NCBI GenBank assembly: GCA_002505775.1
Contig: DAVY01000006.1
Location: forward strand, 1-64,000
DNA from: Euryarchaeota archaeon UBA130
GTDB taxonomy: Archaea; Thermoplasmatota; Poseidoniia; Poseidoniales; Thalassarchaeaceae
Direction of reading: 5' to 3'
DNA length: 64,000 nucleotides
The position numbers were made by a program, and so were the translations under genes. Each line of letters opens with the position of its first letter. Position 1 is the first letter of the stretch. Shown here one piece after another: positions 1-7,937 of the stretch. The notes beneath the pieces are model-generated. The model was not told where the DNA came from, did not search any database, and saw nothing but the letters and a program-made list of their open reading frames with translations.

Positions 1-1085
<1,085 letters not shown>

Positions 1086-1160
1086 CAAGAATTCACATAT
1101 TGAGCCCTGTGTGGGCCTCTGTTCAATCAAGCATATCAATTCACACATTCGAAAGAAAGT

Positions 1161-1281
1161 TGAGCACGACCATAGCGGAGGGGTAATACCCGGTCCCATA
1201 TCGAACCCGGAAGTCAAGACCTCCTGCGTCGACTCCTGTACTGTGGTGCGAGAGCCCACGGGAACGATCGTCGTTGTGCCT
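1161..1281 (+). rRNA. 5S rRNA
   Basis: A stretch of about 120 bases has the 5S layout. The 5' strand near 1162-1170 (GAGCACGAC) pairs with 1270-1279 (GTCGTTGTGC) as helix I, and the conserved loop CCCATATCGAACCCGGAAGTC lies around 1194-1215. It follows the 23S gene on the same strand, and the aIF6 gene begins 93 bases downstream. End positions are set by the terminal helix and could be off by a few bases. Confidence 0.92.
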
Positions 1282-1373
1282 TCTTCCTTTCGACCATCGC
1301 TCGCGATGTTCAAATCCCCGCACAAGTACTTATTCAAATACACCCTAAAGAGGGAGAGCAGAGGGGAAATAAC

Positions 1374-2042
1374 ATGGGAATTTCTTCTGGCGACATCTTG
1401 GGACACAGTCAAGTAGGTGTCTATCTGTCTATTATCGGTGACGTTCTTTTTCTACCAAAGTCACTGGATAATGAAGCTATAGAAGAAATCCAAACGGCAT
1501 TCGAAATCGAAACCCACCCATTCATGGTCGGAGGCTCATCTTTGATTGGTAGCTTGCTAAAAGGAAATAGTAAGGGTATAGCGGTTGCAGACATTGCAAC
1601 TGAGGAAGATCTGGACGAATTAACTAGCTTCGGGGATGTAGTGGTCATGCAAAGTGGCGTAAATGCAGCAGGAAACCTTGTTGAATGCAATGAAATAGGT
1701 GCAGTCGTAAGTCCCGTAGTTCCACCTGGGGCCGATGGTGTAGATATGATAGGGGAGGTACTCAGGGTAAAGGCAGTGAGAAGCAAGGTCGCAGGGCATG
1801 ATACGGTTGGAAGTATGTTGGTAGCAAACTCGAACGGTGCCTTGGCCCATCCAGATATTACTTCTGAAGAGGCTAAAATCATAGAGGGTGCTTTGGGTGT
1901 TCCATTGATGGTCGGAACGGTTAGCTTTGGCTCACCCTTCGTTGGCTCGGGTTGTGCTGCTAGCGATTCACACGCAATGGTAGGTACTGGATCAACCGGT
2001 CCAGAAATGAATAGAATTGAGGACGCATTAGGTCTGATATAG
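1374..2042 (+). CDS. eif6: Translation initiation factor aIF6
   Basis: aIF6 binds the large ribosomal subunit and prevents premature joining with the small subunit. The 222-residue length matches the family. Family hallmarks are visible: SSLIGSLLKGNSKGIAVAD near residues 54-72, NAAGNLVECNEIGAVVSP near 98-115, and the repeating pentein-type pattern of five similar units. The ATG at 1374 places GVYLSIIGDVLFLPKSL at the usual N-terminal position, and a purine-rich stretch (GAGGGGAAA) lies just upstream. It is the first gene after the rRNAs, which fits its ribosomal role. A weak AT-rich stretch at 1328-1341 could be its promoter, but this is uncertain. Confidence 0.95.
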   Translation: MGISSGDILGHSQVGVYLSIIGDVLFLPKSLDNEAIEEIQTAFEIETHPFMVGGSSLIGSLLKGNSKGIAVADIATEEDLDELTSFGDVVVMQSGVNAAGNLVECNEIGAVVSPVVPPGADGVDMIGEVLRVKAVRSKVAGHDTVGSMLVANSNGALAHPDITSEEAKIIEGALGVPLMVGTVSFGSPFVGSGCAASDSHAMVGTGSTGPEMNRIEDALGLI

Positions 2043-2044
2043 TC

Positions 2045-2275
2045 TTAGATAGCGGTGGGGGCTACATGATCGTCCCCCTTTCCATCAGATTCTCTGACTC
2101 TATTCCAAACTGACCTCATCAATTCATCATGATGCTTTTCACAGTAGCCAAATCTCTTGTATGCTTCCCTGAAGGAGTATGCTTTGTTACCTGTGCTTAC
2201 AAGGAAGCCATCTGGCGACAATCTACTTATGATGAAGCTCCCCTCAGTACATCCAGGAAAATCGCACTTAGACAC
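2045..2275 (-). CDS. Small putative zinc-binding protein, unknown function
   Basis: A 76-residue protein convergent with aIF6, with only two bases between the stops. Cysteines at 4 and 9 (CDFPGC) and a later C44-E-K-H-H group form a CxxxxC...CxxH pattern that could hold one zinc ion as a small treble-clef-like finger. The C-terminus is charged and probably disordered. I do not recognise a named family. Clean intergenic boundaries and the paired Cys/His motifs are the reasons for calling it real. Its operon partner may be the biotin carrier gene, which lies upstream on the same strand with a 35-base gap. Confidence 0.6.
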   Translation of the reverse strand: MSKCDFPGCTEGSFIISRLSPDGFLVSTGNKAYSFREAYKRFGYCEKHHDELMRSVWNRVRESDGKGDDHVAPTAI

Positions 2276-2310
2276 AGCTAACGCTAGGGGTATCTACTAT
2301 TGAAAGCTCT

Positions 2311-2718
2311 CTAAGATTCCTCTATTTTCTGAGGTTCGATTACCAACAAAGGAGAGTTTGCCTCTATGCTATCGCCCGGCTCGCAACTCATCTGTGTTAT
2401 CTTGCCAGATATGGGTGCCTGAATTTCATTTTGCATCTTCATTGCCTCCAAGACCAATACTACGTCCCCCTCTGAAACCAAATCTCCATTTTCAACAGAA
2501 CTAGATACTATTTTTCCCGGGATTGGAGATGAAACAACTCCCGATTTAACCGATTTTCTTGCCCCTTTGCGCTTCCTTGGATTATTTCGTCGGGCAGTAC
2601 CATCAGTCTTGACTGAGAACTCATTTCCATCTACAATAACTCTCCAGACGTCTCCATCATTCGAAAGATGCACTTCAAACTCCTCTTCATCGATGATTAC
2701 TTTCCTCTTGGTTGTCAT
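2311..2718 (-). CDS. Biotin carboxyl carrier protein of an acyl-CoA carboxylase
   Basis: This protein carries the biotin that shuttles carboxyl groups between carboxylase and carboxyltransferase active sites. Residues about 60-132 form a biotinyl domain with the attachment motif EAMKMQN; the modified lysine is K94. A mobile, basic linker (about 41-58, rich in Arg/Lys/Asn) precedes it, and the N-terminal 40 residues form a small beta-rich segment. Four bases separate it from the small subunit gene and the carboxyltransferase gene follows further upstream, so the three are one minus-strand transcription unit. The biotin carboxylase subunit is not in the window. A biotin ligase fusion that could charge K94 lies at 15.4-16.8 kb. 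Confidence 0.9.
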   Translation of the reverse strand: MTTKRKVIIDEEEFEVHLSNDGDVWRVIVDGNEFSVKTDGTARRNNPRKRKGARKSVKSGVVSSPIPGKIVSSSVENGDLVSEGDVVLVLEAMKMQNEIQAPISGKITQMSCEPGDSIEANSPLLVIEPQKIEES

Positions 2719-2722
2719 TTAA

Positions 2723-2917
2723 TCACCTTGACGAACTTCTCTTTGACTTGAAATTGGAAAGGCTCCTCCTGCCTATTGCAACTCTTCGATGATCAACAGA
2801 CCATTCACTACCTGGGTCCCTTTGAGGAGAAGTTTGGAGATAGTCGCCTGTCGACTCTTCTAGCATTACTGCCACCATAGCAACTACCTTCAATTTTAGC
2901 AGTCTGTCACTATCCAT
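2723..2917 (-). CDS. Small subunit of the acyl-CoA carboxylase cluster (epsilon/OadG-like)
   Basis: A 64-residue protein lies between the carboxyltransferase and the biotin carrier genes, with gaps of 10 and 4 bases. The N-terminal half is a predicted helix (LLKLKVVAMVAVMLEES) and the C-terminal half has a Trp followed by basic residues (SEWSVDHRRVAIGRR). That plan, a helix then a W...R tail, recalls the epsilon subunits of actinobacterial acyl-CoA carboxylases and the extramembrane tail of sodium-pump gamma subunits, but similarity is too weak to be sure. There is no convincing membrane helix, which argues against a sodium-pump role. The likely job, inferred from position, is holding carboxylase subunits together. 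Confidence 0.6.
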   Translation of the reverse strand: MDSDRLLKLKVVAMVAVMLEESTGDYLQTSPQRDPGSEWSVDHRRVAIGRRSLSNFKSKRSSSR

Positions 2918-2927
2918 GTCTACTCAC

Positions 2928-4481
2928 CTAAAGTGGAATATTGCCATGTTTCCTTGCCGGCCTAACCTCTTCCTTTTCCAATAGTGCACCCAGTGCTTTA
3001 ATCATAACAGTTCTAGTTTCACTTGGTTGGATGACATCATCCAGGTATCCCAGTGAAGCAGCACGATAGGGGTTTGCGAAAGTTTCGACATAATCATCTA
3101 CCAACCTCTCTCTTTCTTGTGATGGATTACCCGAAGAAGCGATTCTCCTTCTGTGAATTATTTGCACTGCGCCCTCGGCCCCCATTACCGCTAATTGTGC
3201 AGATGGCCACGCGACATTATAGTCGCCTCTGATGTGTTTTGAGGACATAACATCATACGCTCCACCGTAAGCCTTCCTTGTGATCACAGTTAGCTTCGGA
3301 ACAGTCGCCTCGGCATATGCATACAGTAGCTTGGCACCATGACGAATTATTCCGCCCCATTCCTGACTAGCCCCTGGAAGGAACCCAGGGACATCTACGT
3401 ATGTAAGAATTGGAATATTGAAAGAGTCACAGAATCTAACGAACCTCGCCGCTTTTACAGACGCATCGATATCTAGACAACCTGCCAGAAATAACGGTTG
3501 ATTTGCGACAACTCCAACAGTATGGCCTCCAAGCCTAGCAAATCCGACTACGATATTACGAGCAAACTCTGCTTGTACCTCAAGGAAAGCCCCGTCATCT
3601 ACCGTCTCCTCAATAGCTCTCACTATGTCATAAGGCTCCTTCGGATTGGTTGGAACTAAATCCTGCAAGGAGTCACACGATCTATCAACTGGGTCATTTG
3701 TAGGTAGGACTGGAGCTTTTTGTAGATTATTGAGAGGGAGCATTCTGACTAAATCTCTAACCAGATCTAGTGCTGACTCATCGTCCCCAGCCGTGAAATG
3801 AGTCACTCCAGACTTCGTAGCGTGTGTCGCAGACCCCCCCAAATCTTCGAATGAAACCTCTTCGTTCGTTACTGTTTTGATGACCTCCGGGCCAGTTATG
3901 AACATGTGTGATGTCTGGTCTACCATTATCACGAAGTCCGTAATTGCAGGAGAGTATACAGCCCCTCCCGCGCATGGCCCCATAATTACAGAAATCTGGG
4001 GAATGACTCCACTTGCTCTGACATTTCTGAAGAATATCTCAGCATATGATCCCAGACTGGCAACACCTTCCTGAATTCTCGCTCCTCCACTATCATTCAA
4101 TCCAATGACTGGGGAACCAGTCTTTAGAGCCATATCAAGTACCTTGCAAATCTTTAATCCATGCATTTCTCCCAATGACCCGCCATATACCGTGAAATCC
4201 TGCGCAAAGCAGTATACTGTCCTCCCACCAATTGTGCCATGGCCACAAACGACCCCATCTCCAGGAATCACATTCCTATCCATGTCAAAGTCCCTGCATC
4301 TATGCTCAACTAGTGGGTCTATCTCCATGAAGGAATCATCATCAAGAAGTAACTCAATCCTCTCTCTAGCCGTTAACTTGCCCTTTGAATGCTGTGCTGA
4401 GACTCTTGCTTGACCCCCTCCAGCTACAGCTTGAGCCTTACGTCGGCGAAGCTCACTAACCCGTGCATCTTCCGCGCCCAT
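2928..4481 (-). CDS. pccB: Propionyl-CoA/acyl-CoA carboxylase, carboxyltransferase (beta) subunit
   Basis: It transfers the carboxyl group from carboxybiotin to propionyl-CoA (or acetyl-CoA), giving methylmalonyl-CoA. The 517-residue length is typical of PccB/MmdA. It has the two crotonase-like halves: the N-terminal half includes LNDSGGARIQEGVASL and GPCAGGAVYSPAITDF (acyl-CoA oxyanion hole), and the C-terminal half includes VDVPGFLPGASQEWGGIIRHGAKLL and KAYGGAYDVMSSKH. The gene is divergent from the B12-binding mutase subunit with 104 bases between, so the two arms may share control. With mutase and MeaB nearby, propionyl-CoA to succinyl-CoA conversion is the likely pathway. The same enzyme could also serve malonyl-CoA formation; the sequence alone does not settle this. 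Confidence 0.93.
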   Translation of the reverse strand: MGAEDARVSELRRRKAQAVAGGGQARVSAQHSKGKLTARERIELLLDDDSFMEIDPLVEHRCRDFDMDRNVIPGDGVVCGHGTIGGRTVYCFAQDFTVYGGSLGEMHGLKICKVLDMALKTGSPVIGLNDSGGARIQEGVASLGSYAEIFFRNVRASGVIPQISVIMGPCAGGAVYSPAITDFVIMVDQTSHMFITGPEVIKTVTNEEVSFEDLGGSATHATKSGVTHFTAGDDESALDLVRDLVRMLPLNNLQKAPVLPTNDPVDRSCDSLQDLVPTNPKEPYDIVRAIEETVDDGAFLEVQAEFARNIVVGFARLGGHTVGVVANQPLFLAGCLDIDASVKAARFVRFCDSFNIPILTYVDVPGFLPGASQEWGGIIRHGAKLLYAYAEATVPKLTVITRKAYGGAYDVMSSKHIRGDYNVAWPSAQLAVMGAEGAVQIIHRRRIASSGNPSQERERLVDDYVETFANPYRAASLGYLDDVIQPSETRTVMIKALGALLEKEEVRPARKHGNIPL

Positions 4482-4585
4482 GTCCCTCCATCCGTCGGGA
4501 CCTCAATATGCATTCCTGATGATATCCCCCAAATTTGCGTCTGCGGTTGTTTCAAGGAGGGCAACCGACTCGCGGATGTCGAAGT

Positions 4586-5023
4586 ATGAAGATCGTAATG
4601 GCGAAACCAGGTCTCGATGGGCATGACAGGGGTGCAAAGGTCATCGCTAGGGCCTTGAGGGACGGGGGTCATGAGGTTGTGTATACCGGACTAAGAAGGA
4701 CTCCCGAGGAAATATCGAGAATAGTAATGGACGAAGACGCAACCGCTCTAGGATTATCTACTCTATCAGGTGCTCATGATGTTCTAGTTCCCAGAATATG
4801 CGAGCTATTGAGGGAATCTGGGATGGGACATGTCATGGTTTTTCTTGGAGGAATAATTCCCGAGAGAGATCATGAAAAGATGTTCTCGGAGGGAGTTAGA
4901 GCTATTTTCGGACCAGGCTCTAGGACCGAAGAAATACTTGCTTTTTTGGGAAAGTCTGAATCTAGAATAGAAAATAATCAGCCGGTTGGAGTCTTTAATG
5001 ATGATGGGTGGCATTGGAATTGA
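4586..5023 (+). CDS. Methylmalonyl-CoA mutase, small B12-binding subunit
   Basis: It binds the adenosylcobalamin tail of methylmalonyl-CoA mutase, which isomerises methylmalonyl-CoA to succinyl-CoA. The whole 145-residue protein is one cobalamin-binding domain. The DxHxxG motif is at residues 11-16 (DGHDRG, with H13 as the cobalt ligand), then GLSTLSGAH near 65 and FLGGIIPERD near 95. I chose ATG 4586 over an upstream in-frame TTG at 4535 because family members begin a few residues before the motif. The catalytic large subunit is not in the window, so this is the split archaeal form. The downstream meaB gene overlaps it by 16 bases. Confidence 0.9.
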   Translation: MKIVMAKPGLDGHDRGAKVIARALRDGGHEVVYTGLRRTPEEISRIVMDEDATALGLSTLSGAHDVLVPRICELLRESGMGHVMVFLGGIIPERDHEKMFSEGVRAIFGPGSRTEEILAFLGKSESRIENNQPVGVFNDDGWHWN

Positions 5024-5895
5024 CCGAGAAAGAAAAACTCCTACATTCGGCCTTGGAAGGTAGCAGGAGGGACCTCTCGAGACTACTTTCTATGATTGAG
5101 AAGGGAGAGGAACTTTCTATGCCCGAAAGAGAAGAAAATCCTGATTACATGATTTTGGGGATTACTGGCCCTCCAGGAGTTGGAAAATCTACGCTAGTCG
5201 GGAGGATAATCAGCTACTGGAAGGAAAGGGGAAAGAAAGTAGCCGTATTAGCAATAGATCCATCCTCCCCTCGTACAGGGGGTGCACTTCTCGGAGACAG
5301 AGTGAGGATGGATTCGGCAAACTCGGGCGAGGGGGTTTTCGTTAGGTCACTATCGACACGTGGAAATCCCGGGGGAATCTCTGCATCCTTGATGGCTATG
5401 TCAAAATTATTGTCATGTTGTGGCTGGGAGAAAATCATTATCGAGACTGTTGGATCCGGGCAGTCAGAAATCAAAATAGTAGCATTCGCGGACAAAATCG
5501 TTCTAGTGGATGGACCAGATAGAGGAGACATAATTCAGGCTGAAAAGGCTGGAATTATTGAGCTCGCAGATTTGGTAGTAGTGAATAAATCAGATGTGCC
5601 CAGCGCACTAAAGGTAGCTGAAAATATTAGATCAGCATTCTCTTTTAGCAATGAAAACGATTCACCCGAGGTGCTACTGGTATCTGCCGAGAGGAATGAC
5701 GGAATTGAAGAAATGATGGAGCTAATTCAGAGCTCCGAGTCACCATTGTGGAGGAGTAGGATAAAAATTAGAGAGAGGCTCCTATCCTTGTGGGACCACC
5801 GCTTGATGTCGTCCCCGAAGCTAAATCAAGTCATAGATGATATAGAGACCGGAAGTATTTCACTTGAAGACGGTTTGGATATTCTATCTGGGTGA
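5008..5895 (+). CDS. meaB: MeaB/ArgK-type GTPase, chaperone of methylmalonyl-CoA mutase
   Basis: MeaB uses GTP to control cofactor loading and protect methylmalonyl-CoA mutase. It is a SIMIBI-class P-loop GTPase: Walker A GPPGVGKST at 54-62, AIDPSSPRTGGALLGDR at 82-98, the switch element ETVGSGQSE at 146-154, and the guanine motif NKSD at 193-196. The 295-residue length is normal. It starts at a GTG overlapping the mutase subunit in another frame, typical of translational coupling. One oddity is LVDGPDRGDIIQAEKAGI after the switch, where the family usually has a longer stretch like LLPGAGDELQGIKKGI; the fold is clearly kept. Confidence 0.93.
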   Translation: MALELTEKEKLLHSALEGSRRDLSRLLSMIEKGEELSMPEREENPDYMILGITGPPGVGKSTLVGRIISYWKERGKKVAVLAIDPSSPRTGGALLGDRVRMDSANSGEGVFVRSLSTRGNPGGISASLMAMSKLLSCCGWEKIIIETVGSGQSEIKIVAFADKIVLVDGPDRGDIIQAEKAGIIELADLVVVNKSDVPSALKVAENIRSAFSFSNENDSPEVLLVSAERNDGIEEMMELIQSSESPLWRSRIKIRERLLSLWDHRLMSSPKLNQVIDDIETGSISLEDGLDILSG

Positions 5896-5899
5896 AGAA

Positions 5900-6544
5900 A
5901 TGAGTGATGTGCTGGAAAACTTCGAAACAGATCATGTAAAGCACTCAATCGGAGGGCTAGGAGGGCACGCGCTAAGAAGGGCCACTCACATGATTATGGC
6001 CCTTATTCCGCTGATTTACTATTCTAGGGGCCAAGACTTGGCAGACTATGTAGGATTGAATCCTGAGCAGTTGGTAAGCTCGGTTGTAATAGTCATCCTA
6101 TTGCTGGAAGCACTGAGACTGAAGCTCGGAATTGTGATAATTGGGCAAAGGGAATATGAGGCAAATCAAATCTCAGCTTTGGCATGGGGAGGTTTCGCAG
6201 TTGCATTAGCATTATTGATTTCTCCTGATGGTGGGAAAACCGGTTTAGATGCGGGCCTATATGGGATTCCAATAATATTTGGACTAACCTTTGTTGACCC
6301 CATAATGGGTGAAATTAAGAGGAAAAAACAGGACTTAAAAATGGCAATTTACGTTGGATTATTGACATCATATGCGGTGTGGATGGGATGTCATTTCTGG
6401 ATTGAAACTCCTATACTAGCATCACTATTACTGGCCCCTCTGACTGTAGCCGGAGAAGTTCCAAAACTAAGGTACATTGATGACAATGCAACAATGGTTC
6501 TTTTCCCCCTCTCTGCATTGGTCATATTACTCCCATTCCTGTGA
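5900..6544 (+). CDS. CTP-dependent lipid kinase-like membrane protein (dolichol/phytol kinase-DGK1 family)
   Basis: A 214-residue polytopic membrane protein with about six helices. Conserved elements match the SEC59/DGK1/VTE5 family: LRRATHM near residue 25, EALRLK near 71, an E..QISALAW segment near 90, GLTFVDPIMGEIKRK near 130, and YIDDNATM near the end. Members phosphorylate isoprenoid alcohols or diacylglycerol with CTP. In an archaeon a role in isoprenoid or polar-lipid metabolism is likely, but the substrate cannot be read from sequence. ATG 5900 sits 5 bases after the meaB stop with GGGTGA just before it. Upstream in-frame ATG 5864 lies inside meaB and adds no family sequence. Confidence 0.75.
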   Translation: MSDVLENFETDHVKHSIGGLGGHALRRATHMIMALIPLIYYSRGQDLADYVGLNPEQLVSSVVIVILLLEALRLKLGIVIIGQREYEANQISALAWGGFAVALALLISPDGGKTGLDAGLYGIPIIFGLTFVDPIMGEIKRKKQDLKMAIYVGLLTSYAVWMGCHFWIETPILASLLLAPLTVAGEVPKLRYIDDNATMVLFPLSALVILLPFL

Positions 6545-6596
6545 TGGAAGGATGAGTTCGGGTTATGTTTACATTCAAATCTGTTTTGCGAAGTAC

Positions 6597-6698
6597 ATGA
6601 GCGACCCGAATGATGGGGAACTGAATCAATCGACGTACGTCATGGTCTGGGCCATAGCGTCCCTAGCGTCACTTGCAGTCTTCATAATTTACTTCTAA
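6597..6698 (+). CDS. Single-pass membrane microprotein, unknown function
   Basis: A 33-residue reading frame beginning with ATG at 6597: an acidic N-terminus (MSDPNDGELNQS) followed by one hydrophobic helix (VMVWAIASLASLAVFIIYF) to the stop. It follows the lipid kinase-like gene by 52 bases and its end overlaps the end of the convergent alkyltransferase gene. The clean soluble-plus-helix layout suggests a real small membrane protein, but there is no homology that I recognise and a chance reading frame is not excluded. Confidence 0.45.
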   Translation: MSDPNDGELNQSTYVMVWAIASLASLAVFIIYF

Positions 6699-7010
6699 AC
6701 GGGCTTTTGATTCTGTTTCTAGAAGTTCAATCTTCCTTGCTATACCACCGTCACCTGAATACCCTCCGATACTTCCATTATTGCAAATCACCCTATGACA
6801 GGGAACTTCTGGAGCATATGGATTCGAGGCACAGGCGTTCGCTACTGCCCGATATGACAAGGGCCTATCTATTGCTTGCGCTATTTGCTTGTAACTCCTA
6901 ACTTCCCCAAATGGGATTGTGAGTACCTCATTCCAAACCAATTTCTGGAAATCCGTACCTTGCATATCATTCATGTTCATCACTGGGGGACTCCATTCTG
7001 TAACCTTCAT
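6669..7010 (-). CDS. ogt: O6-alkylguanine-DNA alkyltransferase (MGMT catalytic domain)
   Basis: It repairs O6-alkylguanine by moving the alkyl group to its own cysteine. The protein is only the C-terminal DNA-binding/catalytic domain: FQKLVWNEVLTIPFGEVRSY (helix-turn-helix start), YRAVANACASNP, and the active site PCHRV with the acceptor Cys at residue 71. Because that cysteine is present, this is an active-type protein, not an alkyltransferase-like protein with Trp there. The N-terminal RNase H-like domain of full-length MGMT is absent. Start choice is open: ATG 7010 overlaps the upstream gene by 44 bases, while in-frame ATGs at 6980, 6974 and 6965 would reduce or remove the overlap. Confidence 0.85.
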   Translation of the reverse strand: MKVTEWSPPVMNMNDMQGTDFQKLVWNEVLTIPFGEVRSYKQIAQAIDRPLSYRAVANACASNPYAPEVPCHRVICNNGSIGGYSGDGGIARKIELLETESKARLEVNYEDCK

Positions 7011-7254
7011 CCATTCCCACTATCTCATAATTGGAGGGGAATAAAGCGATAGCAACCCCTCCAATCATACAACCAAGACCTAGCCAAAACTGTCCAGTGA
7101 TCATCATCTCGAGTGCGATAGCGACTAAAACCAACCCTCCTACATTCGATATCCAAACTAAATTTTTGAATGTAGAAAGTGATACCCCTGTAGTCCTATC
7201 CGTGCGCTTGGGGCCGAACTCTGCTCCGAACCTTATTGGGTCATCCTCTCTCAT
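6967..7254 (-). CDS. Small membrane protein with two helices, unknown function
   Basis: A 95-residue protein with a charged N-terminus, two adjacent hydrophobic helices at about 31-49 and 55-71 joined by a short loop, and an acidic C-terminus. It lies directly after the ferredoxin gene on the minus strand with a 4-base gap and overlaps the alkyltransferase start. I do not recognise a family. Its tight spacing with the ferredoxin suggests co-transcription, and it might anchor something to the membrane, but nothing in the sequence shows this. Confidence 0.65.
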   Translation of the reverse strand: MREDDPIRFGAEFGPKRTDRTTGVSLSTFKNLVWISNVGGLVLVAIALEMMITGQFWLGLGCMIGGVAIALFPSNYEIVGMDEGYRMESPSDEHE

Positions 7255-7258
7255 GAAA

Positions 7259-7591
7259 TCACCTGTCGATCATTATTATGGCATCTGTCGGACAAGCCAG
7301 TACGCACAATTGGCAACCAGTACAAGGGTCTCTCAAAACCTTCGCCTTCCTGTTCACATCTATATTCAGGATAGGGCTGGCTAACGGGGTGTCATATAAC
7401 TCGATTGCATCATCATCACACACGATAGTGCACTGGTCACATCCTATGCATTGTTCCTCTTTGACCCAAGCCACAGCATCTTCGCCTCCTTTCAGTTTGG
7501 CTTGATCTTCTGATTTCCTAGCGTCCAAAAGCATTCTAATCCGACGTTGCTCGGATTTTCTTCTAGCCAACAAATCTTGGATATCTGTCAC
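7259..7591 (-). CDS. Ferredoxin-like protein with two 4Fe-4S clusters
   Basis: A 110-residue soluble electron carrier. The N-terminal 40 residues are a charged helix (ARRKSEQRRIRMLLDARKSE), and the rest is a bacterial-type ferredoxin fold with two cluster motifs: CIGCDQCTIVC followed by DDD where most have P, and CTGCQLCVLACP. Eight cysteines are present for two [4Fe-4S] clusters. It is the first gene of a minus-strand unit with a small membrane protein and the alkyltransferase. It lies close to, but is not co-transcribed with, the cytochrome b/HdrD operon because a plus-strand gene separates them. Its redox partner is unknown. Confidence 0.85.
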   Translation of the reverse strand: MTDIQDLLARRKSEQRRIRMLLDARKSEDQAKLKGGEDAVAWVKEEQCIGCDQCTIVCDDDAIELYDTPLASPILNIDVNRKAKVLRDPCTGCQLCVLACPTDAIIMIDR

Positions 7592-7670
7592 TGGAAACCC
7601 CTCCTAATATCTACTCTCAATATGCCGGTCCACACATCATTAATTTAACCATGTTTCAATAGCGAGCATC

Positions 7671-7934
7671 ATGAAGCCCTCTGACCAGCCTTGGTTCCAT
7701 GATCCACTTAGCATATTGGGGCTCTTTCAAGGTGTAATAATATGGGCTGTCATGGCATTCTTCATTTCCTTGGAGGTTGCGTGGATTTCTCTCGCTTGTG
7801 GAGGGATTATAGGAATTTTCCTTTGGTTGACTGCGCTTGGCTACCAGCGATATAGCGTAGCCAGGTTTACAATATACGGTATAATACTCAATGCTGGACT
7901 TTCGTCATATTCAGCATGGGTGGCATTTCTCTAA
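7671..7934 (+). CDS. Small polytopic membrane protein, unknown function
   Basis: An 87-residue protein with about three hydrophobic helices (residues 15-33, 35-52 and 62-85). ATG 7671 is used; upstream, 7592-7670 is the shared divergent region with the ferredoxin unit and contains an AT-rich stretch (TAATTTAACC) that could be its promoter. The gene is convergent with the cytochrome b/HdrD fusion, with 3 bases between the ends. No family recognised. Confidence 0.6.
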   Translation: MKPSDQPWFHDPLSILGLFQGVIIWAVMAFFISLEVAWISLACGGIIGIFLWLTALGYQRYSVARFTIYGIILNAGLSSYSAWVAFL

Positions 7935-7937
7935 TTT

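Noticed and set aside
2723..2917. Sodium-pump decarboxylase gamma (OadG) membrane subunit
   Set aside because: No convincing membrane helix is present, so a soluble epsilon-like role is preferred.
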